64,000 bases of DNA, from contig JAPTHN010000012.1 of assembly GCA_026936325.1 (NCBI GenBank), positions 41,860,537-41,924,536 on the forward strand, written 5' to 3'. This DNA comes from Platynereis dumerilii (lineage: Eukaryota; Annelida; Polychaeta; Phyllodocida; Nereididae). How positions within the stretch are numbered: the stretch's first letter is position 1; each line of letters starts with the position of its first letter. The notes beneath the pieces are model-generated. The model saw only the letters and a list, made by a program, of their open reading frames with translations. It did no database searches and was not told the DNA's origin. Made by a program: the position numbers and the translations under genes. Positions 43,779-56,236 of the stretch are shown one piece after another.

Positions 43779-46700
43779 CTGCCCTTATCTGACAAAAGGC
43801 ATTTTCTGACAAAAGGCATTCTTTTTTTTTTTTGACTAATCAACATATTTTGGTGATGGCTATTTGCCAGTGAAATTTGGTGGCTCTACTGCATGTGTAA
43901 CCTTGTCAAACCAGTACCTAGAAAGGCATTTTTTTGCACTTTTGCAGCACATTTTTCTGACAAAAGGCATTTTTTCTTGCAAATGGCATTACTTCATCCA
44001 AAATATGCCTTCTGTCAGAAAAAATGCCTTCTATGAGATAAAAATGCCCTTTGTCAGAGATTTTCATGTTTTTTTGTGATACAAATGCTTTTTGTCAGAA
44101 ATTATCATGCCTAAAAAAGTAGCAAAAATATAAGAGTTGATAACATAATTATTCTGTGTTATAGGAATTATGTTGCCACAACGTGCACACGACATTGAGA
44201 TATGTTTTCATAGCATTTTTACAACCTTGCCAAAATGCTTTTGTCATATTGATGTTGTTTCACAATGTTGTGACAATGAAATTCGTACCATTCAATATGA
44301 TTTACTTGAACATTGCAATATTGTATAAGGTTCTTTGCAATGGGAAATGTTTTAATTCAAAATCTTTGACATGCTTTGAAGGTTTGGCAGATATTATTTT
44401 CCATGATGGCTGTGTGTGCGCAGGGAATTGAAAACGTAAATAATACTGTTGTTATGCACAAAATTCTAAAACATAATAAGAAGCAGACAAAATTGATTTG
44501 GATTCGGCTGACCGAGATATTCTTCTCTAATCATAGTCAAATTACTTTGAATCAGGACATTGGTAATTTGCCTTGAATGAAATTTTACCTCAGATACTTC
44601 ATTCGAATTTTTGTATTTTTTTTAGTAAAATAGCCATAGGAACGTTCCAAGGCAGAAAAGGCAATGAATGTCTTATTGTTTGGATATCAGCTGCATAGCC
44701 AGGTGGATAGACCCCCCCCCCCTTCCCAAGTGATAATTCAGCATGCCTATGTAAAGGAAGCAAAAATAAAAGCATAACCCATCGGTTGATCTACTTGCTT
44801 GATTTTTTGTCATAAATGAAAGGTTGATCTGACATAAAATGGGGTAAAGTCAGCAATCCGGGGTAAAGTTGGCAAGCTATATTTACCTGCTTAATGGCAG
44901 AAATGTCAACTTTTCTCGCTGACAACAGATGGCTAGTTTGCCAAAGAAACCTACCCGCTTAAAATTATTGTGGTTTCGCAGGAGGTCTTGCCGAAAACAG
45001 ATTCTTGACAGACAGAGTGCTGACCCGTCCTTGGTCGCATGTCAGGTGGGCCTCAAATGTGTGACATGGTAAAAATGGCTCATTTTTCAATATTCCCATA
45101 GCTTATTGTAGGCCATCACACACATCAAATACAGCAAACAGATCTTCATTATCTTTATTTATAACTGAGATATACTTGTTTATGTATAATTAATTAACAG
45201 CACTAAAAGCCTGATCTAAAAATGCATTTTTCTCAATTTGGACCTTTTTTACAAAAAAAATCATTGCAAGGTCAAATCTCAATAGAATTGACTCTGGTCT
45301 GTTTTAAATCATGGATTACAGATGGGACTATAAGATAAGGCCAAAATAACCTGCTTTATCAAAGTGTAAAGGAGTATGAATTGTGAGTAAAAAGTAGCAT
45401 AAATTGTTCAGATGTTCGTAGTAAATATCTTCTCAAGTTTGCTCTTTATGACTCCTTTGATCCTATCATAGACCACAAATTATATCAAAATGTCATTCTG
45501 AATGCCTTCCCAATAAGCAAGTGCCCCCTGACACACCTAATAATGGAAATAAGTGTTCACAAGGCTCTTTTATGCACATTGTGTCCTAATGGTCAAAAAC
45601 AGACGAAAAACCACTCGTCTGTGCCTGTGGAACAATCAATTTCTTTTAAATATACAGACATTACACCTCCAGAGACTTCTGAAAGGCCTAGTAGAGACAT
45701 TCAAGAAACTGACCTATACATTGAAACAGTATGTTCAGGTTACAGTCAAGTACTTCAGAGATACAGGCTTGATTACTGCTTTCACCTCCTGCCATCGCCT
45801 CCGCCACCGAACCACCCCTGGATTTTTTTCATTTATAGGGGAGCAGGGCCAAAACTGTTCAATCAATTTGAATAAAGTTGCTGCCAAATTAAAGAGAACA
45901 TTTAAGGCTACAATATGAGACTACAGCCACATTGATAGACCATTTAGTTCTTGTGACATAGACAGTTGAATGACCAATTTCCTTGCAGAGTGTCACAAAA
46001 CCACCCTTTTCAGGTGCCACGACATGTGACCCCTTGTCCATATCATCCTGTTAAATGGAAAAGTGCTGGGGTATCTTTTTGTTGGAGAATGGAGAATCTA
46101 AAATTCCAAACACAACCTTAATGATTTTTGAAATTATCTCAATACCGAATTAATTTTGTCTTATTTCATTTGAATTTGTTGATTTTACACATTTATAATA
46201 AAATAAATAGATAGGACGAGACATTGTTACACCAAGAATTGTTATTAACATTTTATCAGTAAAAAAATAAAGTCATAAAAAAGATGCATTTAAAGTTTTC
46301 AATTACATGAATATTATTTCCAGCAGGCAATATTTTTATGTCCAGGAATCGTCGAAAATGAATCACTATTGTCTTATAGATGTACTTGTTGGAAATCCAA
46401 AATGAATGAACTTGTAAAACTGCAAAAGAAAGCAGTTAGAGTCATTACAAAGGAAAGATACAATGCACATACCGATCCCCTGTTTAAGAAATTGAATCTA
46501 CTAAAAGTCTCTGACATAGAAACCCTCCAAGAATATAAATTTTGTTACAAATTAGAACACCATAGTCTCCCAGCATATTTTGATTCCAATCTTTTCAAAC
46601 GAAACTCTGATGTACGTCTTCGCACAACCAGAGCATCGAATGACTATCATTTACCAAAGGTAAGAACGGAATTTGCGAGAAGTGGCATACAGTATGTCAT

Positions 46701-47744
46701 CCCACTTGCTTTTAATAATTGTCCCCCTCAGATTAAAGAAAAGATATACACCCACAGCCTCTCTGGTTTTTCTAAGTATATCAAATATCATTATATAAAT
46801 GGATATAATGATATTTGTACTGAAAGAAACTGTTTTGTCTGTCAGAGATAGGTTATTCATTTTCTTATCAGAACAATCATTGTCATACTTTCCATAGTGT
46901 ACACACATTAATTTCTTTAACTCTTCTTTGTCCCTCTTGTCTGTTATACTCTGTTGTGTTACTATTGGTTCCTTCGGGATTCTTCTTTTTCGCCCTCCTG
47001 ACCCACGCTTGATCTATTCTCATTTGTAGGCACTCTCTTTTCCCAGAATAAACTATATGTTTATTTACTTTATAAATCTGTTGCAAATACTGGTACATAT
47101 ATAGGAAAATTACCCCGGGGATTCCAGTTTTTCAGATGGGCTTTATTCTGGGGTGGCCTCTCGATAGCGGCTCTTTTGTCTTAGAGAGGTCTCCCCATAA
47201 TGAAGAGACAAAACCTGCTACTGCTATGTTCTTTTTATTTCTGTAAAAATGTATTATATGTATTATTGTATATATCTTGTCTCTTTGTTATGAATAAATT
47301 TCTTGTCTGTCTGTCTGTCTGTCTTGTGTGGGCATATTTTGTAGTAAAAGTCTTTAATCAAATTAATAATATGTTTTTGCAGTAGTTATGTTGTGTATAA
47401 GATCATTGAAAAAGACCAACATTATCTTATTGATGTATTTCTGGCAATTTAGTGTGAAAACTGTTGAGATTTTTGCGAAAAAATGCCTTTTGTCAGAAAT
47501 TTTTGACTCATGACTCAGCTTGAATGTTCTGACAGAAGGATTACTTTGTGATTATCTCATCGAATATTGAACCATTGAAATCCGAGTTACCTTGTGCATT
47601 TACACATTAGTGCCATACACATCCTTGAAAAAATCTGGGAGTGTGGGACAAATAGTTTTCATGCAGCATCGATCTGAATAGTTTTTGAGCTCTCCTGAAA
47701 ACCTTCAATTTCTGAAAAAAATGCCTTTTGTCAGATAAGGGCAG
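43779..47744. mobile_element. 4-kb TIR element, copy 1, just 3' of gene B
   Basis: Both ends carry CTGCCCTTATCTGACAAAAG (27 bp perfect in all), flanked by AGTT on both sides (43775-43778, 47745-47748), a 4-bp target duplication. The word TGACAAAAGGCATTTT recurs in both orientations many times in the first 350 bp and the last 300 bp. The interior has a truncated LINE (about 46350-47325) and unrecognised frames of up to ~120 codons but no recognisable transposase, so it is non-autonomous. Compared with copy 2 (58848-62811) I count two substitutions and two single-base indels in about 3965 bp, so both moved very recently. The superfamily is undetermined. Confidence 0.9.
46350..47325 (+). mobile_element. 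LINE fragment inside copy 1, (GTCT)n tail
   Basis: An open frame 46369-46851 (160 codons) is a LINE ORF2 C-terminus (LQKKAVRVITKERYNAHTDP, ending CTERNCFVCQR). It is followed by a UTR with AATAAATTTCTT and a GTCT tandem tail (about 47308-47324). It was carried along when the host element transposed, since copy 2 has the same fragment (61437-61919). Confidence 0.85.
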
Positions 47745-48785
47745 AGTTACCCCACTGAATGAAACCGCAGTCAACTTGTAGACAGACGATTGCCCATTAC
47801 ATCTGCCAAACTTTGTAGGTGACTGAGAATTGTTGGGAACCAATTGATCCAATTCCCATTGGGACGTGTGGAAAGTTGCACCATTTCAGGTTGCACGATT
47901 TACTGCCAGCATAATAATTGACGGCGTTGAAATCATTCGGCTGGCATAGTTGCTGCTGACATTTCTGGTAGTTACCACCCACAATTTCTGGATATAAAAA
48001 AAATTTTAATAATATGTAAATGGCACTGTCATGAAATTCGCACAGCACTTTAAAGAGTTTTTTTAGGACTAACAGTGTTACCATAACTTTTATTTTATTT
48101 CATATTCAATGTATGAAAGGCAGCTATGTAACTGTTTCAAAAAATTAGAAAGACAGATATATAAATTTAGGATAGAAAAATAAAAACAAAAAATATAATA
48201 GATCGATAGATAGATAGATAGATAGATAAATGGATAGATAAATAGGTAGATAGATATATAGATCAACAGACAGATGGATGGATAAATTGACAGGTATATA
48301 TATAAATAGAAAAATAAGAATGCAAGCAAGGTCCATTGCAACTTCTGCTGGAGCAGATGATGGTCTGATTCAGTGGTAACTTCTTCTAATGACCGCTAAA
48401 GGGAAGAACATGCTGTAGTTTAAAACTCATGCTGCAGCATTAGACCCAGGCTAAGTTACAGCATCACGAAATATGGAAATTCAGGGGGTTTTTTAGGGTG
48501 AGGTGCATTCAACCAAAAATTATAAATTCACGTAAAATGCAGTTGAGGCTTTCGAAGAGTGATTATAGAAGATGACTTAATTGACCTTTACAATGGACCT
48601 TGCTTGCATTCACACTCTGAAATTTACTTTTATTTGACACTTTTTTTCCAAAAAAGTATTCCATATTTATGAGCAGGAGTGTAAAACATATTACTGAGCA
48701 TGAGATCAGAAATAAACATATATTCATGGTGATTTCCCTTAGGAAGGAATCCATGTAAGTTCTTTTAAAAAGTATTTCAAAAGTA

Positions 48786-50061
48786 CAGTACAACCAAAAC
48801 AAAGTAAGAAAATTTTCTTTCAGAAGTCCTCTGTTTACCTACTTTGCCCCCCTTTCTCCTATCCATCCCAATCTCCTTATAACCACCTTTGACTCCTCAC
48901 CACAACTTTACTCCCTATTAAGAAGTCTATTAAGATAAATGTGATTGCAATTAAAAAGGGGCTCAATATCAAAGAAATCAAACACAATGGGGTTAGTGTA
49001 ATTTGAATTTGTATTGGCATAGTGCACATCCATTGGAATTTTAAAAGGTAGTGTAAAGTAGGTAAAGGTAGGAAGTGATTTGGAGGGAGCCAAAAGGTGT
49101 GAAGGGTAAAGTACTGGTTGATTCTTCCTTCCTGCTGGGGTAGAGTAGGTCGGGGCATGAAGCCCGGGTTAGGTGAGAGGCCCCCCCAGGCTTATATCCA
49201 AACTTACATTTTTGGTGCGTTTATCTATTGATAGGATTGAAGCTAGAGGCGTTTTAGGCGACATCACAAATTTTCAGGGCAAACAGCGCCAAACCATAGT
49301 AGAAATTAAAGAAACAAAAAAATGTGCATGGTTTTTGTAACTTTGACTAATTCTTTGAAAGGGGCTGTCAGAAATAACTTTGGAAATTTTTCAAAGTATA
49401 ATGGATATCTGCAATGCTTCACTTTATGACCATCACATAAATATGATTTGGATCATGTTTTTTGCATTTTAGTTCAAAATATAGAGGCCAAATTAAAATA
49501 TGAGGGTTCGGGGCGAGAGGCCCCTCATGATATGGGGCATGAGGCCCCCTTCACTGGGGGGTCGAAGCTGCTTCAGGAACCATTTAATAATGTGTACTTT
49601 ACCTTAAATATTCATAGAATAGCTAATTAAAATAGAAAAAATTTGGCTCGAAATTGAATCTGGGCAAAAAATATTAAAAAATAGAAGTATTTACGGAAAA
49701 ATTCTGAAATTCAGAAAAAGTGAACAGAATGACTTAAAAATGATAGAAGAACCCTAAGAAATAACTTTTAGGCTGAATGCACTCGCAAAAAAAATTGCCA
49801 TAGGATTATAATAGGGGGGCTTCTTGCCCGATGGGTGGGGTAAGAAGGCCATTTTAAATTTTTTACAAAAATGGCCGTAACTCCTTTATTAAAATTAGTA
49901 GACATTTGTTTCACTAGTTATTAGTAGAGTCTAGTGGTCCCTTCCAGACAGCATAAGCATTCAAATAATCGCCCATAAAAAGTAGGTCAAATCGCACCTC
50001 GAAGTTAAGGGGGCCGCATGCCCCGACCTACTCTAGTCGTACTTTATTTTGGATTGTACTG
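48786..50061. mobile_element. TA-target element (family of 7512-7904) with a nested insertion
   Basis: The ends CAGTACAACCAAAACAAAGT and the inverted TTGGATTGTACTG are next to TA (48784-48785, 50062-50063). The outer parts (48786-49140 and 50036-50061) match the solo copy at 7512-7904 in reverse order. The inner element 49143-50033 sits exactly where the solo copy reads 'ggggtaatcat' (in reverse), with TA duplicated. Confidence 0.9.
49143..50033. mobile_element. Nested TA-target element, GAGTAGGTCGGGGCATG ends
   Basis: The TIRs GAGTAGGTCGGGGCATG and inverted CATGCCCCGACCTACTC are flanked by TA (49141-49142, 50034-50035); 891 bp. There is no transposase. A truncated relative of its right part lies at 51575-51866. 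Confidence 0.85.
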
Positions 50062-50459
50062 TATATGTACTGTATATACTATATAGTGATGGGCGATAAT
50101 CATCAATGTCAGAATTTCAATGGCCCACATCCTATCTTTGTTATGGCTGAAATATGTATCATTTTATGCTGAATTTCTGATATCAAATCAAAACTTATTT
50201 CACCATAAAATATTTGTTTACTTTTGACCTCAACCGTATAGTATACACTTACTGTCCAAGTGAGGGCACGACACAAATTCTGTATCAGGGCCTGGGATGG
50301 AGATGAGTCTTGCCATGCATGCTGCAAATGGAACATGAAAATACAGTTCTCGCACAAATTAAGCAAGAGGTTTTTTTAATTTTTTTTGCAATTTATGGCA
50401 TTTTCAGTGGAATGTCATTCACCAAATGTAATAAACAATTGACATGCAAGGAGATTTGT

Positions 50460-50590
50460 AACAGAAGTTTAATTAAAAACACAGGGTTAACCAAAACTCA
50501 AACCCTAACCTTATCCTTAAACCTAACTCTATTTGTAACCCTAATTTTAAACCTAATCTGTTTCCACATATGATGTTGACCCTGTGTTTT
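50460..50590. repeat. Degenerate CTAACCCTAA-like stretch
   Basis: Words such as AAACCCTAACC and GTAACCCTAA are spread over ~90 bp between non-repeat sequence in intron 3 of gene B. This is common in invertebrate introns and is not a telomere. Confidence 0.5.
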
Positions 50591-51097
50591 GTCATTAAAT
50601 TTCTGTAAGAAACATCCTTACAAATTACATTCTCGTTATTTTTGGCCATTCATACAAATCCTGCTGACACAGCCATAACTGGAAATGATAAATGATTGCC
50701 ACTTTGCTGCCTTAAATAATGTGAGCAGGGTATCTCACAGGCACATCACTTACAACAAGATTACAGTCAACAAAATGTGAAGTGCTTACAGAAGTAACAA
50801 CATATGTAATATGGAAAAAGTGTTACATGATTAATTATGTACATGGTTCCAAAACCATACATATGAAATTCACAGTTAAATTGGAGCACTCCACTGAACT
50901 GAGGCTCGAAACCGGTGATTACGACAAACAGTCAATCCCAAACAATGTTAAACAAGATAATCAAGTTGCTATTTTGTAACAGGGCCTCAGATCATAAGAA
51001 TATGTGACCGAGCCAGGGAGTATTTGCCGAAGAATTTATAATTGGAATATTTGAGCATCCATTTGTCCACATGGAATTGTTCATGGACTGTACCTAT

Positions 51098-51268
51098 TAG
51101 GGCCCTGCACGGGACTAGATTTTTGTCTCACTCCCGCCCGTTCTTTCCAAATCTGCTCCCGCTCCCGTCCCGTTCTAGGCATTACAATGATAAAATTTTC
51201 CGAATTATGACCCACTCCCGCCAAATTTTGTCAAGTTCAGTCCCGTTCCCGTCCCGTGCAGGGCCCTA
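51098..51268. mobile_element. hAT-like MITE, TAGGGCCCTGCACGGGAC ends
   Basis: Perfect inverted TAGGGCCCTGCACGGGAC at both ends. Flanks are GTACCTAT and ATACCTAT (51090-51097, 51269-51276), an 8-bp duplication with one mismatch. 171 bp, interior rich in CTCCCG/CCCGTTC. Confidence 0.85.
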
Positions 51269-51574
51269 ATACCTATTGTTTGGAATGGCTAACAGGACAA
51301 ATTGTAGGGTATTAATTTGCAAAACAAGGTAAGTGAAATTATCCTATGGCCATGTCAACACGGCATATTTTGCCAACTCACTTTGAAGGCTGTTAGTCAA
51401 ATATCAAAAATATTTTAAGGTTACACTTTGTGCAGGTTTGGTCCACAGTGACTACATGCACAGTTCTGAGTGGTTTTACATATAGCTGACAGCAATTTGA
51501 TTTTATATGAATTGACTTTTTCTGAAACATGTGCTTTCTCCAAGCTAATGTTTTGATCAAACAGGAAGAAGTCA

Positions 51575-51866
51575 TGAAGAACCCCAAGGAATAACTTTCA
51601 AGCTGAATTTTCCCCCCAAAAAAATGTCCATAGAATTATAATAGGGGGGCTTCTTACCCGATGGGTGGGGTAAGAAGGCCATTTGCAATTTTTTACAAAA
51701 ATGACCATAACTCCTATATTCAAATTGGTAGACATCTGTTTCTCTTGTTATAAGTAGAGTCAAGTGACCCTTCCTGACTGCATAAGCATTCAAATAATCG
51801 ACCATAAAAAGTAGGTCAAACAGCACCTCGAAGTTAAGGGGGGCTGCTTGCCCCGCCCTACTCTAC
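51575..51866 (-). repeat. Truncated relative of the 49143-50033 element
   Basis: Words such as 'ggggggcttcttacccgatg', 'ataagcattcaaataatcg' and the terminal CCCCGCCCTACTC match the right third of the element at 49143-50033. The other end is missing. Confidence 0.8.
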
Positions 51867-54800
51867 ACCAAGAGAGCTCTCCCAACTTGGAAGAGAGCTC
51901 ATCCTTGCGAAGGAAGACAAACCAGATGGGACAACAACTAAAAGTTTCGTCCTTAATCGTCTACATCTACATCAAATGCAATTTTAAGTATGGGTTATAC
52001 TGAATCTCATAGGTGTATTTCACCAGGGTATCAGCGCAAAGTCTGCCCAATATCAGGGCAGATCCATTAAAATTTCAGGGCAAAATAGTGACAACCCCTC
52101 CTCCCACAAATGAGGATTCTTGGAGCCTTATTGCACTTTCTCTTAGAATATTATACCATAGTACCTGCAAGCGTATGGGATCTTTATGCACTCCCCCCCC
52201 CTCCTGCAAAAGGGCCATCACATAATTTTGCCTGTGAATTACTGATGCATGTACTCACATCTGGGATAGAAGCCAGCCCGGAACATGGTCACAAACTCCG
52301 AAGCCTTGACATTAGCCGTGAGATCGTAACCAGAACAATTATGGACAATGCAATCCTAATTCCTGATGTCATAACTGAGAGCGTTTCCATTTCCATCAGA
52401 GCGAGCTTTTGTGATGCAGCCATCTTGGGAGACCCCATGGTAGACGCCTCTTACAGGGCATGCAATTTGCAGCTTGCCTTTTGAAGCAATGACATATGCC
52501 TGAAGCACATCTGAAGTGGAAAGAATAAATGAAACAAAACACTAATCATTGCCTTTTGTGCATGGTAAATTCTGTTTCTAGGCCCATGCATAAAATTCCT
52601 CACAGAAACAATTTTGTATATAACGATTAATTGTTCACTAGAACTTACCTTTTTGACATAACATTTCAGCCTCAAAGCTAGAGGCCTTTTTCACATGTGA
52701 AACGTTGTGTCAAAAAAAGTAAGTTGCAGGGAACTATAATCTTTATACACGGATAATGTCGGATATACCTTGGACCAATACAACTTATTCTCTATAGAAA
52801 CAATTTGGTTTGAGCAGATATATTAAATTAGTGCTATGAATGGGACTGTGAATAAAATACAGGTGATGCATGATAATGATCATATACAACAATATTACAG
52901 TAAGATTTGCTACACATGTGCGAATTCCAGATACTGTGCCGCCTGTAAGTAAGTGAAATGCATATGAAATGGTGCCATTGCATCAATGCTAAACATCCTC
53001 AACCATGCACTTCAATGATAATAACACAAGGAACATTTCTGTACAATGCTGTAACTAGTGATTCTTCGGCTGTATCATATTTTTGTGGAATAGTATTATT
53101 ATGCGAAAGAGATCAGATCAATCTTATGTTACTTACTGACAAAAATATTTGTGGTCATTTCAGAGGGGACACCAGTGTGTATGTCAACAATTTTGTTGCA
53201 TTTGGTCCCATTCATATAAAACCCATCACACTTTGGATCTGTCAAGCAAAAATATGAGCACCTTCCATATGATTGAGAATCTCCTAAATCTATGACGGAT
53301 GTAGTGAATCTCCGGATCGATGTTATTTCGTGGAAAAGTGTTGACGGAAAAATTCCTGAAAACAGATTATCTAGGTGAGTTACTCATTCAAAACTGCATT
53401 TGATTAGATCCGAGCATTGCCTCTGATCCCAGAAACGTCAAAAATTGTGTAAAATTGAAAAAAAAATTTGGAAAAGAAAATTGAAAAAAAATAAATAAAT
53501 AAATTTTTGGAAAAGTAATTCAAATTCTTCGTTTTTGGAACTATTGCAGGGCAATATACTAAAATAATGAGCTCTCAGCCAATGAGAGCTCTGCTTTAAT
53601 AGTGAGGGAGGGTATTGTAATAATTAATGTTAATAACTTACCCTTGACTACTAGTGAGACAAAAAAGTATTTAAGAGTAGCTTTGAGATCCATTGTAGAT
53701 GAAATACCTGTCTGGAAATATAATGTCCACCATTTCTTCAAAGAAAAGCCAAATTGAATGATTCGCTTGGCTGTCGCCACACCTTGGAGATTTTTTTGGA
53801 ACTATTTCTGGCGAAAATGCAGCTCTCCGATTGGTCCATTCAAAATTGATCTTTCTATTAGCCAGCACTACCAGGAGGCTGTCAATTAACTTCTAAATCC
53901 ACAAATTAAAAAGAATTATTGGCAGCAGTTGTGAGTCAAATTAAGGTCCATCATGAGGCAAAATTCGATAATTTGCCTTTAAAGATAACTGAAGGAAAGC
54001 TACTCATAAAAAAGATTATGTAATTTACAGTCACAGAATGAAGAGTGCTTATATTTAGCTGTTTGAGGACATCATTGATGTCACAAAAAGCTCTATAGTT
54101 TTCTTTGAATTAAATAATGAAGAACTGTCAATTTGTCATTGAGCAACCTGTGACGCCAGTGGTGACTCGAGTGCTTTGACTGAGTCAATGATTTAAGTTA
54201 ATATCATTGAAACGTTCATGAAAGTATTATATAGGATATGACCTCACTGGCTGTTTATCATAAAGATTTACATGGCATGAATAGGGATATGACCTCACAA
54301 GGAACATTCCAGTGCATTCCTGTACACACCTGTAATTCATCGACTATAACTAATTTATGCAGCTACATTTTGCAGCAGCCAAAATTTCAGCACTCAAACT
54401 ATTGATTAACCAATTATCATAACAACTAAAGGTACGGAAATGGACAATTGACTAGCTCTTCTGCAGAGGCAAACAGAATAATTACGGCACAAGGCACAAT
54501 CAATAAGCATTCACAAGAGTTGCAGTTTTTTTATTTCCAGTTATGTTATTAGCTGCGCAAAATGCAGCTTCCTATTCAAGAAATTTTCTTCAATGGACTT
54601 TTCGTATTTTATAACACTGTTGTCGTTTTTTTGTAAATACCACAAAGTTCTTTGCATAAAACCTAAATTTAATTATATTTGTTTAGTTCAGTGCACACTT
54701 GCTATGTTATTTTATGTGCCAGTTGGCAAATTTCAGAGGCTTGTTCCCATATTTTTTAACTATTGTCCATATTGCGGGGTGATTCCTATACAAGCTATTG

Positions 54801-55202
54801 TACCATGTTTTGGCCCATTGTATTGTTGCATTTATTGCACATTCAAAATAACACATCATTGACACACGTATAGAGAATTATGGACATAATCAATTTATTC
54901 CTTCAAAAAAATTAATGGATTTTAAAAGACCCCAATATATCTCAATGAATAGATATTTTAAAATACCCTAATACACTGTATGTATCTCAATTCAGTAAAC
55001 CAAGCAACAGTGAAGAATTTACACTCTAAAAAATCAGAATTGGTTTTTCAAATGCAATTGTTTTTCGGAACAGAGAAGTAAGGTTTTCCCCAAAAACCAA
55101 CATCATTCATGACAATAGAGCTGTGCAGTGTTTCAACAAATCAAAATTGGAGTGATATCGAGGACAACCCAAAAATCAAACAGGGTCTTTGTACGAGCGT
55201 TA

Positions 55203-55392
55203 GGCCACACATAATTGATCTTTAGCTTCTCGGATTCGTCTCAAGGTACTTTTTCTAGGGTCGGTCGGTAGGACAAAAAAAAGGTGAAAAAAAAATTTAT
55301 AATGTCAAAAAAAGAAAAATTTTTTTTTTCCATCGGCAGGAAATCTATTGTGTCGGCGGGTCCGCGAAGCTAAGAATCAATTATGTGTGGCC
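55203..55392. mobile_element. Harbinger-type MITE, TTA target, sister of 34101-34300
   Basis: The ends GGCCACACATAATTGATC and the inverted ATGTGTGGCC have TTA on both sides (55200-55202, 55393-55395). 190 bp, non-coding. It directly borders the 45-bp minisatellite. 53700-55190 holds the 5' flank of gene B and no recognisable gene. Confidence 0.9.
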
Positions 55393-55393
55393 T

Positions 55394-56236
55394 TACTTTT
55401 TAGAGCGTAGTAGTAGAACATTCAGATTATGTGAGCTTTATTTTTTAGAGTGTAGATGTAGAACATTCAGATTATGTGAGCTTTATTTTTTAGAGTGTAG
55501 ATGTAGAACATTCAGATTATGTGAGCTTTATTTTTTAGAGTGTAGATGTAGAACATTCAGATTATGTGAGCTTTATTTTTTAGAGTGTAGTAGTAGAACA
55601 TTCAGATTATGTGAGCTTTATTTTTTAGAGTGTAGATGTAGAACATTCAGATTATGTGAGCGTTACTTTTTAGAGCGTAGTAGTAGAACATTCAGATTAT
55701 GTGAGCTTTATTTTTTAGAGTGTAGATGTAGAACATTCAGATTATGTGAGCTTTATTTTTTAGAGTGTAGTAGTAGAACATTCAGATTATGTGAGCTTTA
55801 TTTTTTAGAGTGTAGATGTAGAACATTCAGATTATGTGAGCGTTACTTTTTAGAGTGTAGTAGTAGAACATTCAGATTATGTGAGCTTTATTTTTTAGAG
55901 TGTAGATGTAGAACATTCAGATTATGTGAGCGTTACTTTTTAGAGCGTAGTAGTAGAACATTCAGATTATGTGAGCTTTATTTTTTAGAGTGTAGATGTA
56001 GAACATTCAGATTATGTGAGCTTTATTTTTTAGAGTGTAGATGTAGAACATTCAGATTATGTGAGCGTTACTTTTAGAGGGTAGTAGTAGAACATTCAGA
56101 TTATGTGAGCTTTATTTTTTAGAGTGTAGATGTAGAACATTCAGATTATGTGAGCTTTATTTTTTAGAGTGTAGATGTAGAACATTCAGATTATGTGAGC
56201 TTTATTTTTTAGAGTGTAGATGTAGAACATTCAGAT
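55394..56236. repeat. 45-bp x 19 minisatellite made from the 3' end of gene A
   Basis: Nineteen copies of the word GTAGAACATTCAGATT at a 45-bp period, in two main variants (GTAGATG and GTAGTAG; GCTTTATTT and GCGTTACTT). On the minus strand each unit reads ATCTGAATGTTCTAC, then TCTAAAAAATAAAGC, and the array joins the last codons of gene A at its own TGA. The 230-codon plus-strand frame through it exists only because 45 is a multiple of three. Confidence 0.95.

Larger units (their letters stand above)
47797..53693 (-). pseudogene. Gene B: PAN/apple-like paralogue with a stop in exon 3
   Basis: Same five-exon plan as gene C: 53693-53642, 53355-53137, 52510-52259, 50321-50253 and 47987-47797, all junctions phase 1, 783 nt. 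The signal peptide (MDLKATLKYFFVSLVVKG), PAN-like core and both later modules are conserved. In exon 3 the codon CAG of gene C (in ..RNQDC..) is TAG here (around 52357), which would end the protein before the last module and a half. All splice sites are intact, so it may still be transcribed; the stop could also be an allele or an assembly or read error. The 4-kb element copy 1 begins ~50 bp beyond its stop codon. Confidence 0.8.

Noticed and set aside
45543-45918. 110- and 121-codon frames inside the 4-kb element (and its twin) as a transposase
   Set aside because: The two frames overlap each other, show no DDE or DNA-binding motif and match no family I know. Identity between copies only reflects recent transposition.
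55385-56077. 230-codon open frame of 15-residue repeats (plus strand)
   Set aside because: It is the 45-bp minisatellite read in a frame without stops. The array derives from the minus-strand 3' end of gene A, and there is no start context or domain.
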